The notes: generated by a model not told the origin, from the letters alone. 64,000 nt of DNA from Paenibacillus sp. FSL R5-0490 (GCF_001956215.1 NZ_MRTQ01000016.1:1-64000); one strand, 5' to 3'. Numbered from the stretch's first letter, positions 7,313 through 17,408 are shown. Numbers and translations are program-made.

Positions 7313-8635
7313 ATGCTCGCATTGCTTGGATATTGTATGGTTGCTGTTTTTATGGCTTTAATAATGACGAAACGAATGTCTGCCCTATTGGCATTAATTA
7401 TTGTGCCAATCATATTTGCTTTAATTGGCGGGTTCTATACAGGGATTGGAGATATGATGCTTGAAGGGATTAAGCAGGTTGCTCCTACAGGCGTTATGCT
7501 TGTGTTTGCTATCCTCTATTTCGGCGTCATGATTGATGCAGGCTTATTTGAACCAATTGTGAATACAATTTTACGGATTGTTAAGGGTGACCCGCTAAAG
7601 ATTGCCCTTGGAACTGTTGCTCTCGCGTCGCTGGTCGCTCTGGACGGAGATGGAACAACAACGTTCATCATTACTGTCACAGCCATGCTGCCACTATACA
7701 AAAAACTGAATATGAATTTATACATGCTGGCAACGCTCGCCCTTCTCTCCATCGGCGTTATGAACATGACACCCTGGGGCGGACCGACAGCCAGAGTCAT
7801 CAGTTCTCTGCAGCTTACAACCGAGGAAGTATTCCTTCCGCTGATTCCTGTAATGGCAGCCGGCATTCTTTTTGCCTTCCTTGCTGCCTGGTACTTTGGC
7901 CTTAAGGAACGGAAACGAATCGGAATCCGCCAAATGGATGATTCAGCTATCAGAGAGCTACAGGCTGCAGAGGAAGAGGTGGCCGCTGCTGCCAGCAGAG
8001 AAACGCTTACTGAACTGAAGCGTCCAAAGCTAATTTGGGTAAATGCAGGACTGACCATAGCCCTTCTGATTGCCTTAATCGCCGGATTGCTGCCGCTCCC
8101 TGTTCTCTTTATGTTAGGCTTTGCACTTGCCGCGATGATAAATTATCCCAACTTAGTACAGCAAAAAGAACGTGTTGCCGCGCATGCTGGAAATGTCCTG
8201 GCAGTTGTCGCCTTAGTCTTTGCCTCTGGCATTTTCACAGGAATCATGAATGGAACTGAAATGGTGGATGCAATGGCGACAGCGCTTGTTCAAGTCATTC
8301 CAGATCAGTTAGGGTCACAGCTGCCATTAATTACAGCGATCACAAGCATGCCATTTACGTATTTCATGGCGAACGATCCCTATTATTATGGAATTATCCC
8401 GATCATAGGGGAAACGGCTGCGAACTACAATATTCCTATGGCTGAAATTGCCCGTGCATCAGTGCTCGGCCAGCCCGCTCACGTGCTAAGTCCGCTCTAT
8501 GCCGCAGGTTACCTGCTAGTCGGCATGATCGGCATTGACTATGGTCAGAATCAGCGCTTTGCATTAAAGTGGGCAGTTGCCTCTTCACTATTTATGATTA
8601 TTGCTGCCATTGCATTTGGCGTTATTTCGATTTAA
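7313..8635 (+). CDS. CitMHS-family citrate:cation symporter
   Basis: 440 residues with about twelve hydrophobic helices. The sequence follows CitM/CitH transporters, with DGDGTTTFIITVTAMLPLYKKL near residue 110 and MTPWGGPTARVISSL near 150, both characteristic of the CitMHS family that imports citrate complexed with Mg or Ca. RBS AGGAGGGG fixes the start at 7313; the upstream ATG overlaps the RBS. A cre box and an AT-rich palindrome precede it, and the CitST-type two-component genes lie just upstream, matching substrate induction plus catabolite repression. Which metal complex is taken up cannot be told. Confidence 0.9.
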   Translation: MLALLGYCMVAVFMALIMTKRMSALLALIIVPIIFALIGGFYTGIGDMMLEGIKQVAPTGVMLVFAILYFGVMIDAGLFEPIVNTILRIVKGDPLKIALGTVALASLVALDGDGTTTFIITVTAMLPLYKKLNMNLYMLATLALLSIGVMNMTPWGGPTARVISSLQLTTEEVFLPLIPVMAAGILFAFLAAWYFGLKERKRIGIRQMDDSAIRELQAAEEEVAAAASRETLTELKRPKLIWVNAGLTIALLIALIAGLLPLPVLFMLGFALAAMINYPNLVQQKERVAAHAGNVLAVVALVFASGIFTGIMNGTEMVDAMATALVQVIPDQLGSQLPLITAITSMPFTYFMANDPYYYGIIPIIGETAANYNIPMAEIARASVLGQPAHVLSPLYAAGYLLVGMIGIDYGQNQRFALKWAVASSLFMIIAAIAFGVISI

Positions 8636-8740
8636 TATCCTGAAAACCGGTTAGGATAAATGAATACTGCTGTTTTTCACCTCGCATTTGATCGTATGCT
8701 ATAATTTAAAGGCTAAATCAAAACATTGAGGTGACAACCC

Positions 8741-9211
8741 TTGGCCATACATGTCGTACTATATCAGCCGGATATTCCGGCCAACACCGGAAATATTGCC
8801 CTGACTTGCGCTGGAACGGATACAGCTCTGCATTTGATCCGGCCGCTTGGCTTTTCAACAGAGCCGGAAATGATCAAGCGGGCAGGGTTTGATTTCTGGG
8901 AATCAGTGAACATATCGTATTATGATTCCATGGATGAATTTTTCTCAAAAAACCAGGGGGAGTTTTACTATATTGAAACCTTTGGTGAACAGGCGCATTC
9001 TTCCTTTGATTTCAGTGATGTCTCAAAGGAGCATTATTTTATGTTTGGAAAAGAAACAACAGGCTTGCCTAAAGACCTGCTGGAAGAAAATAAAGATCAT
9101 TTCTTAAGAATCCCCATGAATGGCAATGTCCGATCACTCAACCTTTCGAGCACAGCTGCGATATTGGTGTATGAAGCATTGCGCCAGCAGGGATTTCCGA
9201 ATATGAAATAA
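8741..9211 (+). CDS. trmL: tRNA (cytidine/uridine-34 2'-O)-methyltransferase TrmL
   Basis: A 156-residue SPOUT methyltransferase (formerly CspR/YibK) that methylates the wobble ribose of tRNA-Leu. The start (HVVLYQPDIPANTGNIAL) and the knotted SAM-binding end (FGKETTGLP, RIPMNGNVRSLNLS) are diagnostic, and the length equals the family norm. It starts with TTG behind GAGGTGA. A TATAAT box lies at 8700-8705 with a weak -35 (TTCACC). Single-gene unit with its own terminator. Confidence 0.95.
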   Translation: MAIHVVLYQPDIPANTGNIALTCAGTDTALHLIRPLGFSTEPEMIKRAGFDFWESVNISYYDSMDEFFSKNQGEFYYIETFGEQAHSSFDFSDVSKEHYFMFGKETTGLPKDLLEENKDHFLRIPMNGNVRSLNLSSTAAILVYEALRQQGFPNMK

Positions 9212-9238
9212 ACCATCTTCTGCGCTGGAAGATGGTTT
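9210..9238 (+). terminator. intrinsic terminator of trmL
   Basis: AAACCATCTTC / GAAGATGGTTT, 11 bp perfect, overlapping the stop codon. Confidence 0.85.
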
Positions 9239-9312
9239 ATCTTTCCCTCTTATAAAAGACATTCTCAAATTTGATTCAGTCCCCCTATCTCTCTTTAACA
9301 CCTTCAAGTTAA

Positions 9313-9600
9313 TCACTTTTCAGGTTTCAGAATGGTTCTTTGCAGGGGAACGCCTCCCATCGAAACATTGCGTTCTATGAAAATATAGGTCCGGCCATCA
9401 ATAATGAATTTTCGATTCCCTACATAGCTGACCTCTCTCCCTTGGTTGACAAGTTCACTCTGGATTGCCTCAATATACTCTTTGAAGTCCACATACCTCT
9501 CATCCAGATCAATCGTGATATGATTCTTTCTGTATCCCATTATCCAATTAAAACCAAATAGGCATAAACCAAGTATGGCCAAAAATATAATGATTTCCAT
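9313..9600 (-). CDS. hypothetical single-pass membrane protein
   Basis: 95 residues: an N-terminal transmembrane helix (about 1-20), then a soluble alpha-beta domain with KEYIEAIQSELVNQGREVSYVG and a strand pair ending YIFIERNVSMGG. I do not recognise the family. The start at 9600 has GGAGGTG nine nt upstream; the GTG lying inside that site would give five extra residues and is less likely. The soluble part is probably cytoplasmic, given the positive charges after the helix. Confidence 0.7.
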   Translation of the reverse strand: MEIIIFLAILGLCLFGFNWIMGYRKNHITIDLDERYVDFKEYIEAIQSELVNQGREVSYVGNRKFIIDGRTYIFIERNVSMGGVPLQRTILKPEK

Positions 9601-9703
9601 ATTGGGTTTCACCTCCCTGTAATACTAATGTATGAGAGTGGTATACATTCGTTTCATGTAAAGGTTCAATCTCCCTCCATCCTGACATAATACTCCAATC
9701 ACT

Positions 9704-9739
9704 AAAAAAACAGAGGACATTGGATTCCTCTGTTTTTTT
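9704..9739. terminator. bidirectional intrinsic terminator
   Basis: AAAAAACAGAGGA / TCCTCTGTTTTTT with an 8-nt loop; ends the paiA-paiB operon on the minus strand. Confidence 0.85.
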
Positions 9740-9745
9740 ATAAAC

Positions 9746-10366
9746 TTAATCCCTTTTTAGCTTTCCTTCCATCAGCCGGGCCATTTGCTTAGAATTAAAA
9801 TCATTCTCTTCATAGAGTTTATGAATGATGTTTTGATAGTCTCTTTCATTACGGTTCTGGCTTAGTTTATTGGCAGCTTGAATTTCCTGTACTTTTATCT
9901 TGAATCCAACAATTCCTTTTAGCTGCTGTTCTACAAGCTCAGGAGAAAGTGTATCCCATAAGACAGGATTTTTGCGATGCTTTTCATATTTTTGAAGCAG
10001 GATGGCCAGGTCACCCTTTAATTCCTCTTCACTCAGAATACTCGCTTGACCATATACATGGACAGCCTGATAATTCCAAGTCGGCACATTTTCTTCTTCA
10101 TACCAGGAGGAAGAAATATAAGCATGTGGCCCCTGGAACATCACCAGTACATCTTCAGAGTCTGCAAAAGTTTTCCATTGCGGGTTCCCGTAAGCCATAT
10201 GCCCTGTTAAATAGCACGTATCTCCTTCTTTTATTAGCTGCAATGGCACATGAGTGGCAATGGGCCTTCCTTGTTTTACTGTGACGATCGTGCCAAACGA
10301 GTTACTTTGAACAAACTCCCATATTTCATCCGCATTAGTGACTTTATAGTATTTTGGAATATACAT
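9746..10366 (-). CDS. paiB: FMN-binding transcriptional regulator PaiB
   Basis: 206 residues with the split-barrel FMN-binding fold of PaiB. MYIPKYYKVTNADEIWEFVQ begins the protein, VPTWNYQAVHVYGQA forms the core strand, and a C-terminal ERDYQNIIHKLY helix follows. In B. subtilis paiA and paiB together repress degradative enzyme and sporulation genes; PaiB is essential there. The start is the second ATG, with AAGGG nine nt away. It follows paiA by 22 nt, so the two are co-transcribed. Confidence 0.9.
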   Translation of the reverse strand: MYIPKYYKVTNADEIWEFVQSNSFGTIVTVKQGRPIATHVPLQLIKEGDTCYLTGHMAYGNPQWKTFADSEDVLVMFQGPHAYISSSWYEEENVPTWNYQAVHVYGQASILSEEELKGDLAILLQKYEKHRKNPVLWDTLSPELVEQQLKGIVGFKIKVQEIQAANKLSQNRNERDYQNIIHKLYEENDFNSKQMARLMEGKLKRD

Positions 10367-10388
10367 AACCATCCGCCCTTCGAAAAAA

Positions 10389-10919
<531 letters not shown>

Positions 10920-11369
10920 TCAATAATTTCTCTTGTTCCCCTTTTTCACATATTCCCAGTCTTTCTCTACATTTTTCCTAACTTTTTGGAGCAGACTGAA
11001 AATGATTTCTGCTTCTTTTTCAGTGAATCCCTCTAAGGCAATCGCATTGGAATATTCATGTTCTTTTTTTATAAAAGGAAACGCTTTTTTCCCTTTCTCT
11101 GTAGGGAAGAGCTTCCTGATTTTCTTGTTCTGTTCATCACCTTTCTTTTCTATAAAACCGTTCAGTTCAAGCTTTTTAATCGCACGGGCCGCTGTTGTCC
11201 GATCTACTTTTATCATTTCAGCTAATTTTTCCTGAATAATTCCTGGTTTTTCACATATTTGCACAAGGTACAGATACTGCCCTTTTGTAAGGTCAAGCTC
11301 TTTAAATTCGATATTGCTTATGGAATCCAGCGCCCTCGCAATCATGCCAATTTCACGGAGAATTTCCAG
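10920..11369 (-). CDS. MarR-family transcriptional regulator of the pai operon
   Basis: A MarR winged-helix repressor (about 149 residues). Key parts are KELDLTKGQYLYLVQICEKPG, the HTH IQEKLAEMIKVDRTTAARAIKKLE and the wing LNGFIEKKGDEQNKKIRKLFPTE. The visible ATG (11345) has no RBS. AAGGAG lies nine nt before an in-frame CTG at 11369, giving an N-terminus EILREIGMIARALDSI that fits family members, so a CTG start is likely. Two palindromes upstream of the gene (11396-11460) are probable autoregulatory operators. It precedes paiA by 12 nt. Confidence 0.88.
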   Translation of the reverse strand: MEILREIGMIARALDSISNIEFKELDLTKGQYLYLVQICEKPGIIQEKLAEMIKVDRTTAARAIKKLELNGFIEKKGDEQNKKIRKLFPTEKGKKAFPFIKKEHEYSNAIALEGFTEKEAEIIFSLLQKVRKNVEKDWEYVKKGNKRNY

Positions 11370-11395
11370 CGTAGTCAGCTCCTTAACACGAATTT

Positions 11396-11460
11396 TTGTT
11401 GTAAATACAACAATGGTGCAATATATTCAATTTAACTTATTTTTGTTGCATATGCAATAA
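11396..11460 (-). promoter_or_regulatory. two MarR-type palindromic operators
   Basis: TTGTTGTA-AA-TACAACAA (11396-11413) is a perfect 8-bp inverted repeat. TTGCATATGCAA (11446-11457), flanked by TTG and TAA, is a second. Their centres are 47 bp apart, between the regulator's start and the divergent gene. Confidence 0.6.
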
Positions 11461-11597
11461 AAATAAAGATATATTTTGCCTTTTTAATGGAGATGCATGG
11501 GTCCAATTATAAAAAAGAAAGAACACTCTTCCACTACAATAAAAACCTATCCATCCAAACTCATATGCTAAAATAGATAAAAATGGGAGGTGTTTAT

Positions 11598-13373
11598 TTG
11601 CCGGATTGGTCGTATCATCCTATTTTTAAGCCCATACTTCAAAAGCTGCCCCCTTCCTTCAGCAGAGAGTTTATCCATCGCGGAATGAGCATGATATCAT
11701 CCAGCCGTATAGGGGAAGGATTAATCGAATTTCTTGGTCATTTGGAACCCTCCTGCAAGCTTGCGAAAAATGTATTTGGCGTTCATTTTTCCACTCCAGT
11801 CGGACTAAGCGGCAGGATTGATCCTCAATTATCGGGGATGAAGGCTTTTCAGAATCTGGGGTTTGGTTTTATCGAAATTGGGCCCGTTTCCATTCGAGGG
11901 TCATCAGAAGAACTATATGCAGACCCGAAACAAGAGAAGATACATAGATTAACTGACGCTTCCGTAGAGTTAACGGCTGCTAAGGAACAGCTGCTTTCAC
12001 TAAAGAAAAAGAAGATTCCGTTTCTTATAAACGTTGAAGGTACTCATCAAGAGGCAATCCAAATTTGTGAAGCATTGCTTCCTTTTAGTGACGGATTTAT
12101 TTTGGGCAGCCATACTTTTCAATCAGCGAGCCAATTTAATCAATTTAAATACGAATTAAATAAACCTATCATTCTTTCTATTTCACAGGATGATACTCTC
12201 AGGCTTGACTATAGCCCGGACGGAGTTCTTCTTACAGGCAGTGATTCACCGGAAAAACTCATTCATAAGCTTGCAGCTCTCAGGAAGCTGTACAGCGAAG
12301 ATTTGCCCATCATCACTACAGGCTGTGTTAAAGAGCCTTCAGATGCTATTAAACTGCTGGAAAACGGAGCTTCTTTAATCCTGTTAGGCGATGAGTACAT
12401 TTTCACTGGACCTGGATTGCCGAAGAGGATTAACGAGGCCTATACCAGCACATTCAAGATGGAGCCTGTTAAAGTGGAAGGATGGCGCTGGTATTGGCTG
12501 TTTGGCTTGGCTATTGCCATTGCAGGTTTTATTGCCCTGTTTTTCAGCATGACCTCGGTGATCCTTCCCTATGATGAGAGATTTCTTGGGATCTTCAGGA
12601 AAGATATTCTTTATTTTAACCCTGCCATTTTATATTTTATGGCACATGACAGAATGACGCTTTCTGGAACGATGATTTCAGGTGGAATCATCTATATGCA
12701 GCTTGCCAGGCATGGTATAAGACACGGCCTCCACTGGGCAAGAAAAGCAGTAAATATAGCAGGAACCATCGGCTTCCTGGGGATTGTCCTGTTTATTGGC
12801 TACGGTTATTTCGATTGGCTTCATGGGCTGTTTTGGCTTATTTTACTGCCCTTGTTTATATTGGGATATGCAAAATCAAGAAACGCAAGTGCACCCCCCG
12901 CCAGTTCAAACCTTTCAAACAGTGCGCAGTGGAAGCTAAGCTTATTCGGCCAGCTTTGTTTTGTAATACTGGGCTTTTCATTAGCTATTGGCGGGATGGT
13001 CATTTCCGCCATAGGAGCTTCACATGTGTTTGTACCAACAGATCTTGCTTATCTTTGCCTGACTCCGGAAGCGCTTAACGAGTTTAACGATCGGTTAATT
13101 CCTGTGATCGCACATGACCGGGCAGGCTTTGGGAGCGCACTCCTGAGTGTAGGCTTGCTCGTCCTGATGCTGGCTTTATGGGGCATCCGCGAGGGGGAAC
13201 GCTGGGTATGGTGGACCTTCACCATTGGTGCCATCCCTGCATTTGCCGCCGGGATTTTAACTCACTTTTTTATTAACTATATAGATTTCATCCATCTGCT
13301 TCCTGCTTACTTCGCTTTGCTTTTGTATGTGATTGGTGTTATTGCAACCGCCCCTTTTTTATTAAAAAAATAG
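11598..13373 (+). CDS. dihydroorotate-dehydrogenase-like barrel fused to a multi-pass membrane domain
   Basis: 591 residues. The first about 290 follow class 2 PyrD: an N-terminal helical part (HPIFKPILQKLPPSFSREF), STPVGLSGRIDP, LGFGFIEIGPVSIRG, and the phosphate/FMN end ITTGCVKEPSDAIKLLENGASLILLG. The catalytic NxSSPN-type loop is replaced by NVEGTH, so orotate synthesis is doubtful. From about residue 300 there are roughly eight transmembrane helices with conserved-looking IAHDRAGFGSALLS and FMAHDRMTLSGTMIS pairs. The start is TTG 13 nt after GGGAGG; the ATG at 11583 overlaps the RBS. The whole may be a membrane-bound flavoprotein of unknown substrate. Confidence 0.8.
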   Translation: MPDWSYHPIFKPILQKLPPSFSREFIHRGMSMISSSRIGEGLIEFLGHLEPSCKLAKNVFGVHFSTPVGLSGRIDPQLSGMKAFQNLGFGFIEIGPVSIRGSSEELYADPKQEKIHRLTDASVELTAAKEQLLSLKKKKIPFLINVEGTHQEAIQICEALLPFSDGFILGSHTFQSASQFNQFKYELNKPIILSISQDDTLRLDYSPDGVLLTGSDSPEKLIHKLAALRKLYSEDLPIITTGCVKEPSDAIKLLENGASLILLGDEYIFTGPGLPKRINEAYTSTFKMEPVKVEGWRWYWLFGLAIAIAGFIALFFSMTSVILPYDERFLGIFRKDILYFNPAILYFMAHDRMTLSGTMISGGIIYMQLARHGIRHGLHWARKAVNIAGTIGFLGIVLFIGYGYFDWLHGLFWLILLPLFILGYAKSRNASAPPASSNLSNSAQWKLSLFGQLCFVILGFSLAIGGMVISAIGASHVFVPTDLAYLCLTPEALNEFNDRLIPVIAHDRAGFGSALLSVGLLVLMLALWGIREGERWVWWTFTIGAIPAFAAGILTHFFINYIDFIHLLPAYFALLLYVIGVIATAPFLLKK

Positions 13374-13386
13374 CGGCAGCATAAAA

Positions 13387-13426
13387 AAAACCGGGCGGTG
13401 CCAGAAACTGGACACCACCCGGTTTT
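13387..13426. terminator. bidirectional intrinsic terminator
   Basis: AAAACCGGGCGGTG / CACCACCCGGTTTT stem (one mismatch) serves both convergent genes. Confidence 0.85.
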
Positions 13427-13437
13427 CAGTATATTGA

Positions 13438-14958
13438 TTACTCTTTAACAGCTGCTCCTTCACCTGTCTGATTCTCATGATGAGGTTTCACTCTCTTAAT
13501 AAAGAAAGCAAGTATAAGTGCAATGACCGCAATCAATGCAGAAAGGAAGAAAGTGAAATTAATGCCATGCAGCATCGCTTCATTCATGATTTGCTGCTGC
13601 ATGTCAGCTGCGGCCTGTGCAGATGGCTGAGCTGCACTTGCGCTCGTATTGGCCAGTGTGTCAGCAGCCAGCTCCTCTGCTTTTTCTTTCGTACGGTTAT
13701 TCATGACGGTAATCAGCAGCGCGGAGCCAATGGCGCCGGATACCTGCTGCAGTGTATTATTCATGGCGGTTCCGTGCGGATTGTTGATCGGCGGCAGCTG
13801 ATTCAATCCATTTGTCATGACAGGCATCATAACCATTGACATCCCGAACATTCGAAAGGTATACAGCAGAACAAGGGTTGAATAGGCCGTATTCATGCCG
13901 ATTCTGCTGAAGAAATAAGATGTTACAACGGTAATAGTCAGCCCAATCACCGCTAAAACTCTTGCCCCATACTTATCAAAGAGCTTCCCTGTAATGGGAG
14001 ACATGATCCCCATGACAATCGCTCCCGGAAGCATCAATAGACCCGAATCCATCGGTGAAATTCCGCGGATGGTCTGTACATAGATGGGCATCAAAATCAT
14101 CGCTGAAAACATGGCAACGGCGATCACGATCGAAATGGCCGATGACAGGGCAAACATCGGATATTTATAGATGCGAAATTCAAGCATAGGATCATCCATC
14201 CGAAGCTGACGGAGTACAAAGGTAAGTAAAGCAAGTGCCCCAATCACAATCGTACCGTACACGAGGGGACTATCCCAGCCTTTTTCCCCTGCTGAACTAA
14301 AGCCATAAAGCAAGCCGCCAAACCCGATGCTTGATAAAACCAGCGAGATGAAATCAAGCTTAATCGCTCTCTGCGGTGTGATATCTTTTAACTTAAAGAC
14401 TGCAAAAACTACGGTTAGCAGGGCAATTGGCAGAACAAGGTCAAATAACATTCTCCAGCTGTAATGTTCAATGAGCCATCCGGAAAGAGTCGGACCAATT
14501 GCTGGAGCTGTAATCATGACAAGACCAAACATCCCCATTGCTGCCCCTCTTTTTTCGACCGGAAAGGCGGTAAGCATGACATTCATTAATAGGGGCATCA
14601 TAATCGCGGATCCTGAAGCCTGAATCATCCGGGCCCCTAATAACACACCAAATGCAGGCGCAATGCTGGCCAGGAATGTTCCCAAAGTAAACAGTGACAT
14701 GGCTGTAATGAATAATTTCTTATCGGAAAATCGCTGAATGAAGAATGCACTCGCCGGTATTAAAATCCCGTTAATAAGCATATAGCCTGTAGACAGCCAT
14801 TGTACGGCAGTTGCATTCACATCAAATTCTTCCATAATGGATGGGAGAGCAACGTTCAGCAATGTTTCATTCAATATTGCTACAAAAGCCCCGATAAATA
14901 AAATGGCGATCATGCCATATGGCGGTTTGTTTTGATCCGTATTGGTTTGCTGTGACAT
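13438..14958 (-). CDS. MFS multidrug exporter, DHA2 (EmrB/QacA, LmrB-like) family
   Basis: 506 residues with about fourteen transmembrane helices. Signatures include LNETLLNVALPSIMEEF (motif D1) near residue 30, WLSTGYMLINGILIPASAFF, the motif C-like GPTLSGWLIEHYSWRMLF around 155, and a long loop rich in Ala/Gln near 440. The family uses the proton gradient to expel drugs, lincosamides or other amphipathic compounds. It lies 50 nt downstream of helD on the same strand and may be co-transcribed with it. Confidence 0.9.
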   Translation of the reverse strand: MSQQTNTDQNKPPYGMIAILFIGAFVAILNETLLNVALPSIMEEFDVNATAVQWLSTGYMLINGILIPASAFFIQRFSDKKLFITAMSLFTLGTFLASIAPAFGVLLGARMIQASGSAIMMPLLMNVMLTAFPVEKRGAAMGMFGLVMITAPAIGPTLSGWLIEHYSWRMLFDLVLPIALLTVVFAVFKLKDITPQRAIKLDFISLVLSSIGFGGLLYGFSSAGEKGWDSPLVYGTIVIGALALLTFVLRQLRMDDPMLEFRIYKYPMFALSSAISIVIAVAMFSAMILMPIYVQTIRGISPMDSGLLMLPGAIVMGIMSPITGKLFDKYGARVLAVIGLTITVVTSYFFSRIGMNTAYSTLVLLYTFRMFGMSMVMMPVMTNGLNQLPPINNPHGTAMNNTLQQVSGAIGSALLITVMNNRTKEKAEELAADTLANTSASAAQPSAQAAADMQQQIMNEAMLHGINFTFFLSALIAVIALILAFFIKRVKPHHENQTGEGAAVKE

Positions 14959-15008
14959 TAGATCAATCCTTCTTTCTAAGTTAACTATAGATGATACACC
15001 CAGCCGGG

Positions 15009-17345
15009 TCAGACCTGAATGAGACCTTCCCGCAAAACATCCTGCAAGAACGGACTCGGTTCACCCACGCTGCAGAGCTGCAAATCATGCATCGCTCTCG
15101 TGCAGGAGGTATAAAACACTCTTCGCAGGCTTTCATCACCGTATACACTTTCCGATGCATCATAAATAATAACGGCATCAAATTCAATGCCCTTGGATAA
15201 ATACGAAGGTACGACAACGGCTCCTTCTTCATATTCGGTCGAGTTGCTTTTCAGGAGTTTTATTCCCTCGATGCCGGACAGGGCTTCATAGGCCTGTGCA
15301 CTTTCTTCTGCAGACTTACAGATAATGGCCATGCTGTTAAGCCCCTGGCTTCTCCATTCAGCAACCTTCGAGGCAATGAAGCTGTGCAGTTCGGTGTGAC
15401 CGGGTAATCGCTTCAGCTCAGGCAGCTTGCCATCTCGTTCAAAGGGGATGATCTCTTTCCCGTTAGGAACCAGTCTTCTTGTAAATTCGATGATTGGTTT
15501 AGTCGACCGGTAGCTCCTCGCTAAATTAATCAGTTCTGTCTGATTCGGTCCATACAGGCTGGTGAGTGTGTGAAAATCGGCCGTTTCGCTGGCATGGGCG
15601 AAAATCGCCTGGTTAAAATCACCGAGCACCGTCATCTTGGAAGCAGGAAACAAACGCTTTAAGAACTCAAATTGAAACGGAGAGTAATCCTGCGCCTCAT
15701 CCACCACAATATGTTTAATCGAACTATTCGTCTGAAAGCCTTGAATCTGCTCCTTCACATATAAAAACGGAGTAGCATCTTCATAACATAATCTGCCTTC
15801 ATCGAGCATTTCCTGTGTCGACTGACAGATAGCAGCCCATTCTGCCGGCATCTCCTCTTCCATCCACTCTCGGATCTTCAAGGGATCTGCAAATAGCTGC
15901 TTGTATATCGCCTTAAAATCAATGAAACGCATGGCCCGGATTTGTTTTCGCAGCGGCTTGAATTTTTTCCGGACAATCAGGCGGGCTAACGCTTCAGGCT
16001 CGATTTCATAATCATGAATCGAATCCCCTGTAAAGCCGCGTTTTTTCGCCAGGTAGGCATGTGCCTTATGGTATTCCTCATTGCTGAGCAGCTCGATTTC
16101 CTCCTGTACCCACTCCTTGGACCGTTCAGCTTTTTCAGCTTCAGTAATTTTCTTTATAAGCCAATCCGCCAGCTTCTCAAGCCTGTTATGAAAACCGAGT
16201 GAAGTGTCGCTGCTGTAGAATTGATCTGCCATTTGCTGAGCAGGAACAATCGGCTTTCCTCTGAAACTTATATCCTTAAACACCATTCCCGATAACTCCA
16301 GCGACTTCAAGTACGCATTAATGGCCTCAAAAAAACGGACAGATGCTTTAAATTTAATGCCCGCAACCCTTGATCTGTACTCAGGGGTTTTCGCAGCAGT
16401 TAAAACATACTCCAATTGCTCATATGGATTTTCTACGACGAACTCTTTACCCAGCCGATGATCCAAATATTCCTGGAAGGTAACCTGCTGCATGTTCTCT
16501 TCCCCCAGCTCCGGCAGCACATTGGATACATAGCTGTTAAACATCCTATTAGGTGAAAACAGAATGATTTGATCAGCATTCAGATTTTCCCGGTACTTGT
16601 AAAGCAGATAAGCAATCCGCTGCAGGGCAGCTGACGTCTTTCCGCTTCCGGCCGCACCGTGAACAATAAGCAGCCTTCCCTGATCATGGCGGATGATCCG
16701 GTTTTGATCCTGTTGAATGGTCGCGACAATATTGTGCATATGCTTATCAGTTCCCTTGCCGAGAACCTGCTGCAGAATTTCATCCCCAATGGTCAGACTC
16801 GTATCGAACATGGATTGAAGTTCACCGCGGCGGATCAAATATTGCCATTTTTTCTCCAATGTGCCCTCAATAGTGCCTCCGGGTGTTTCATACTTAGCAG
16901 GTCCCGGCTGGTAATCATAGTACACACTCGAAACCGGCGCCCTCCAGTCATAAATAAGAAAATTCTCGCCGCTCTGATCCCTTAGCGTAGAAATGCCAAT
17001 ATAAACAGGCTCCTGTTCGGAAGAGCCTTCTTCAGTAAAATCGATCCGTCCGAAATAGGGGACCTCCTCCATCCGGCGCAGGGTGGACAAGCGCTTGGAA
17101 GCATGCCGATGGGTACTCTGACTTACAGACAGAGCCTGTGCCTCCTGCCTCAAACCGATAATGGTCTCCAAATAATCATCAAAGGTATCCGTGTTTACCT
17201 TGACTTCATCCCAAAAGTGTTTGCGGATATGAACCACTTCGTTTTTACGCCTGGAGGTTTCTTCTTCCAATCTGCGGACTTCCTCCGTAATCGTCTCCAT
17301 TACACCGTCCAATCGTTTTTGCTCGTGCTGAAGTTTTGAATTCAT
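15009..17345 (-). CDS. helD: RNA polymerase recycling motor HelD
   Basis: 778 residues, the usual size of HelD. An N-terminal coiled-coil arm (about 1-90) is followed by the UvrD/Rep-like ATPase: Walker A GAAGSGKTSAALQ near 235, Walker B/motif II IVVDEAQDYSPFQ, motif III LGDFNQAIF, motif IV NLARSYRSTKPI and a C-terminal FYTSCTRAMHDL motif VI. HelD binds core RNA polymerase and, using ATP, pries it off nucleic acid for recycling. The start is the ATG with AAGGAG eight nt upstream. The divergent promoter next door drives a candidate small RNA. Confidence 0.95.
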   Translation of the reverse strand: MNSKLQHEQKRLDGVMETITEEVRRLEEETSRRKNEVVHIRKHFWDEVKVNTDTFDDYLETIIGLRQEAQALSVSQSTHRHASKRLSTLRRMEEVPYFGRIDFTEEGSSEQEPVYIGISTLRDQSGENFLIYDWRAPVSSVYYDYQPGPAKYETPGGTIEGTLEKKWQYLIRRGELQSMFDTSLTIGDEILQQVLGKGTDKHMHNIVATIQQDQNRIIRHDQGRLLIVHGAAGSGKTSAALQRIAYLLYKYRENLNADQIILFSPNRMFNSYVSNVLPELGEENMQQVTFQEYLDHRLGKEFVVENPYEQLEYVLTAAKTPEYRSRVAGIKFKASVRFFEAINAYLKSLELSGMVFKDISFRGKPIVPAQQMADQFYSSDTSLGFHNRLEKLADWLIKKITEAEKAERSKEWVQEEIELLSNEEYHKAHAYLAKKRGFTGDSIHDYEIEPEALARLIVRKKFKPLRKQIRAMRFIDFKAIYKQLFADPLKIREWMEEEMPAEWAAICQSTQEMLDEGRLCYEDATPFLYVKEQIQGFQTNSSIKHIVVDEAQDYSPFQFEFLKRLFPASKMTVLGDFNQAIFAHASETADFHTLTSLYGPNQTELINLARSYRSTKPIIEFTRRLVPNGKEIIPFERDGKLPELKRLPGHTELHSFIASKVAEWRSQGLNSMAIICKSAEESAQAYEALSGIEGIKLLKSNSTEYEEGAVVVPSYLSKGIEFDAVIIYDASESVYGDESLRRVFYTSCTRAMHDLQLCSVGEPSPFLQDVLREGLIQV

Positions 17346-17378
17346 AGCAAACACTCCTTAAAAATATTTATAAAAAGG

Positions 17379-17408
17379 TTGACAAACGAATCGACGGCAT
17401 TATATAAT
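17379..17408 (+). promoter_or_regulatory. strong sigma-A promoter pointing away from helD
   Basis: TTGACA (17379-17384), 18-nt spacer, TATAAT (17403-17408). No coding gene follows on the plus strand; the transcript would begin near 17415 and end at the terminator 150 nt further on. Confidence 0.7.
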
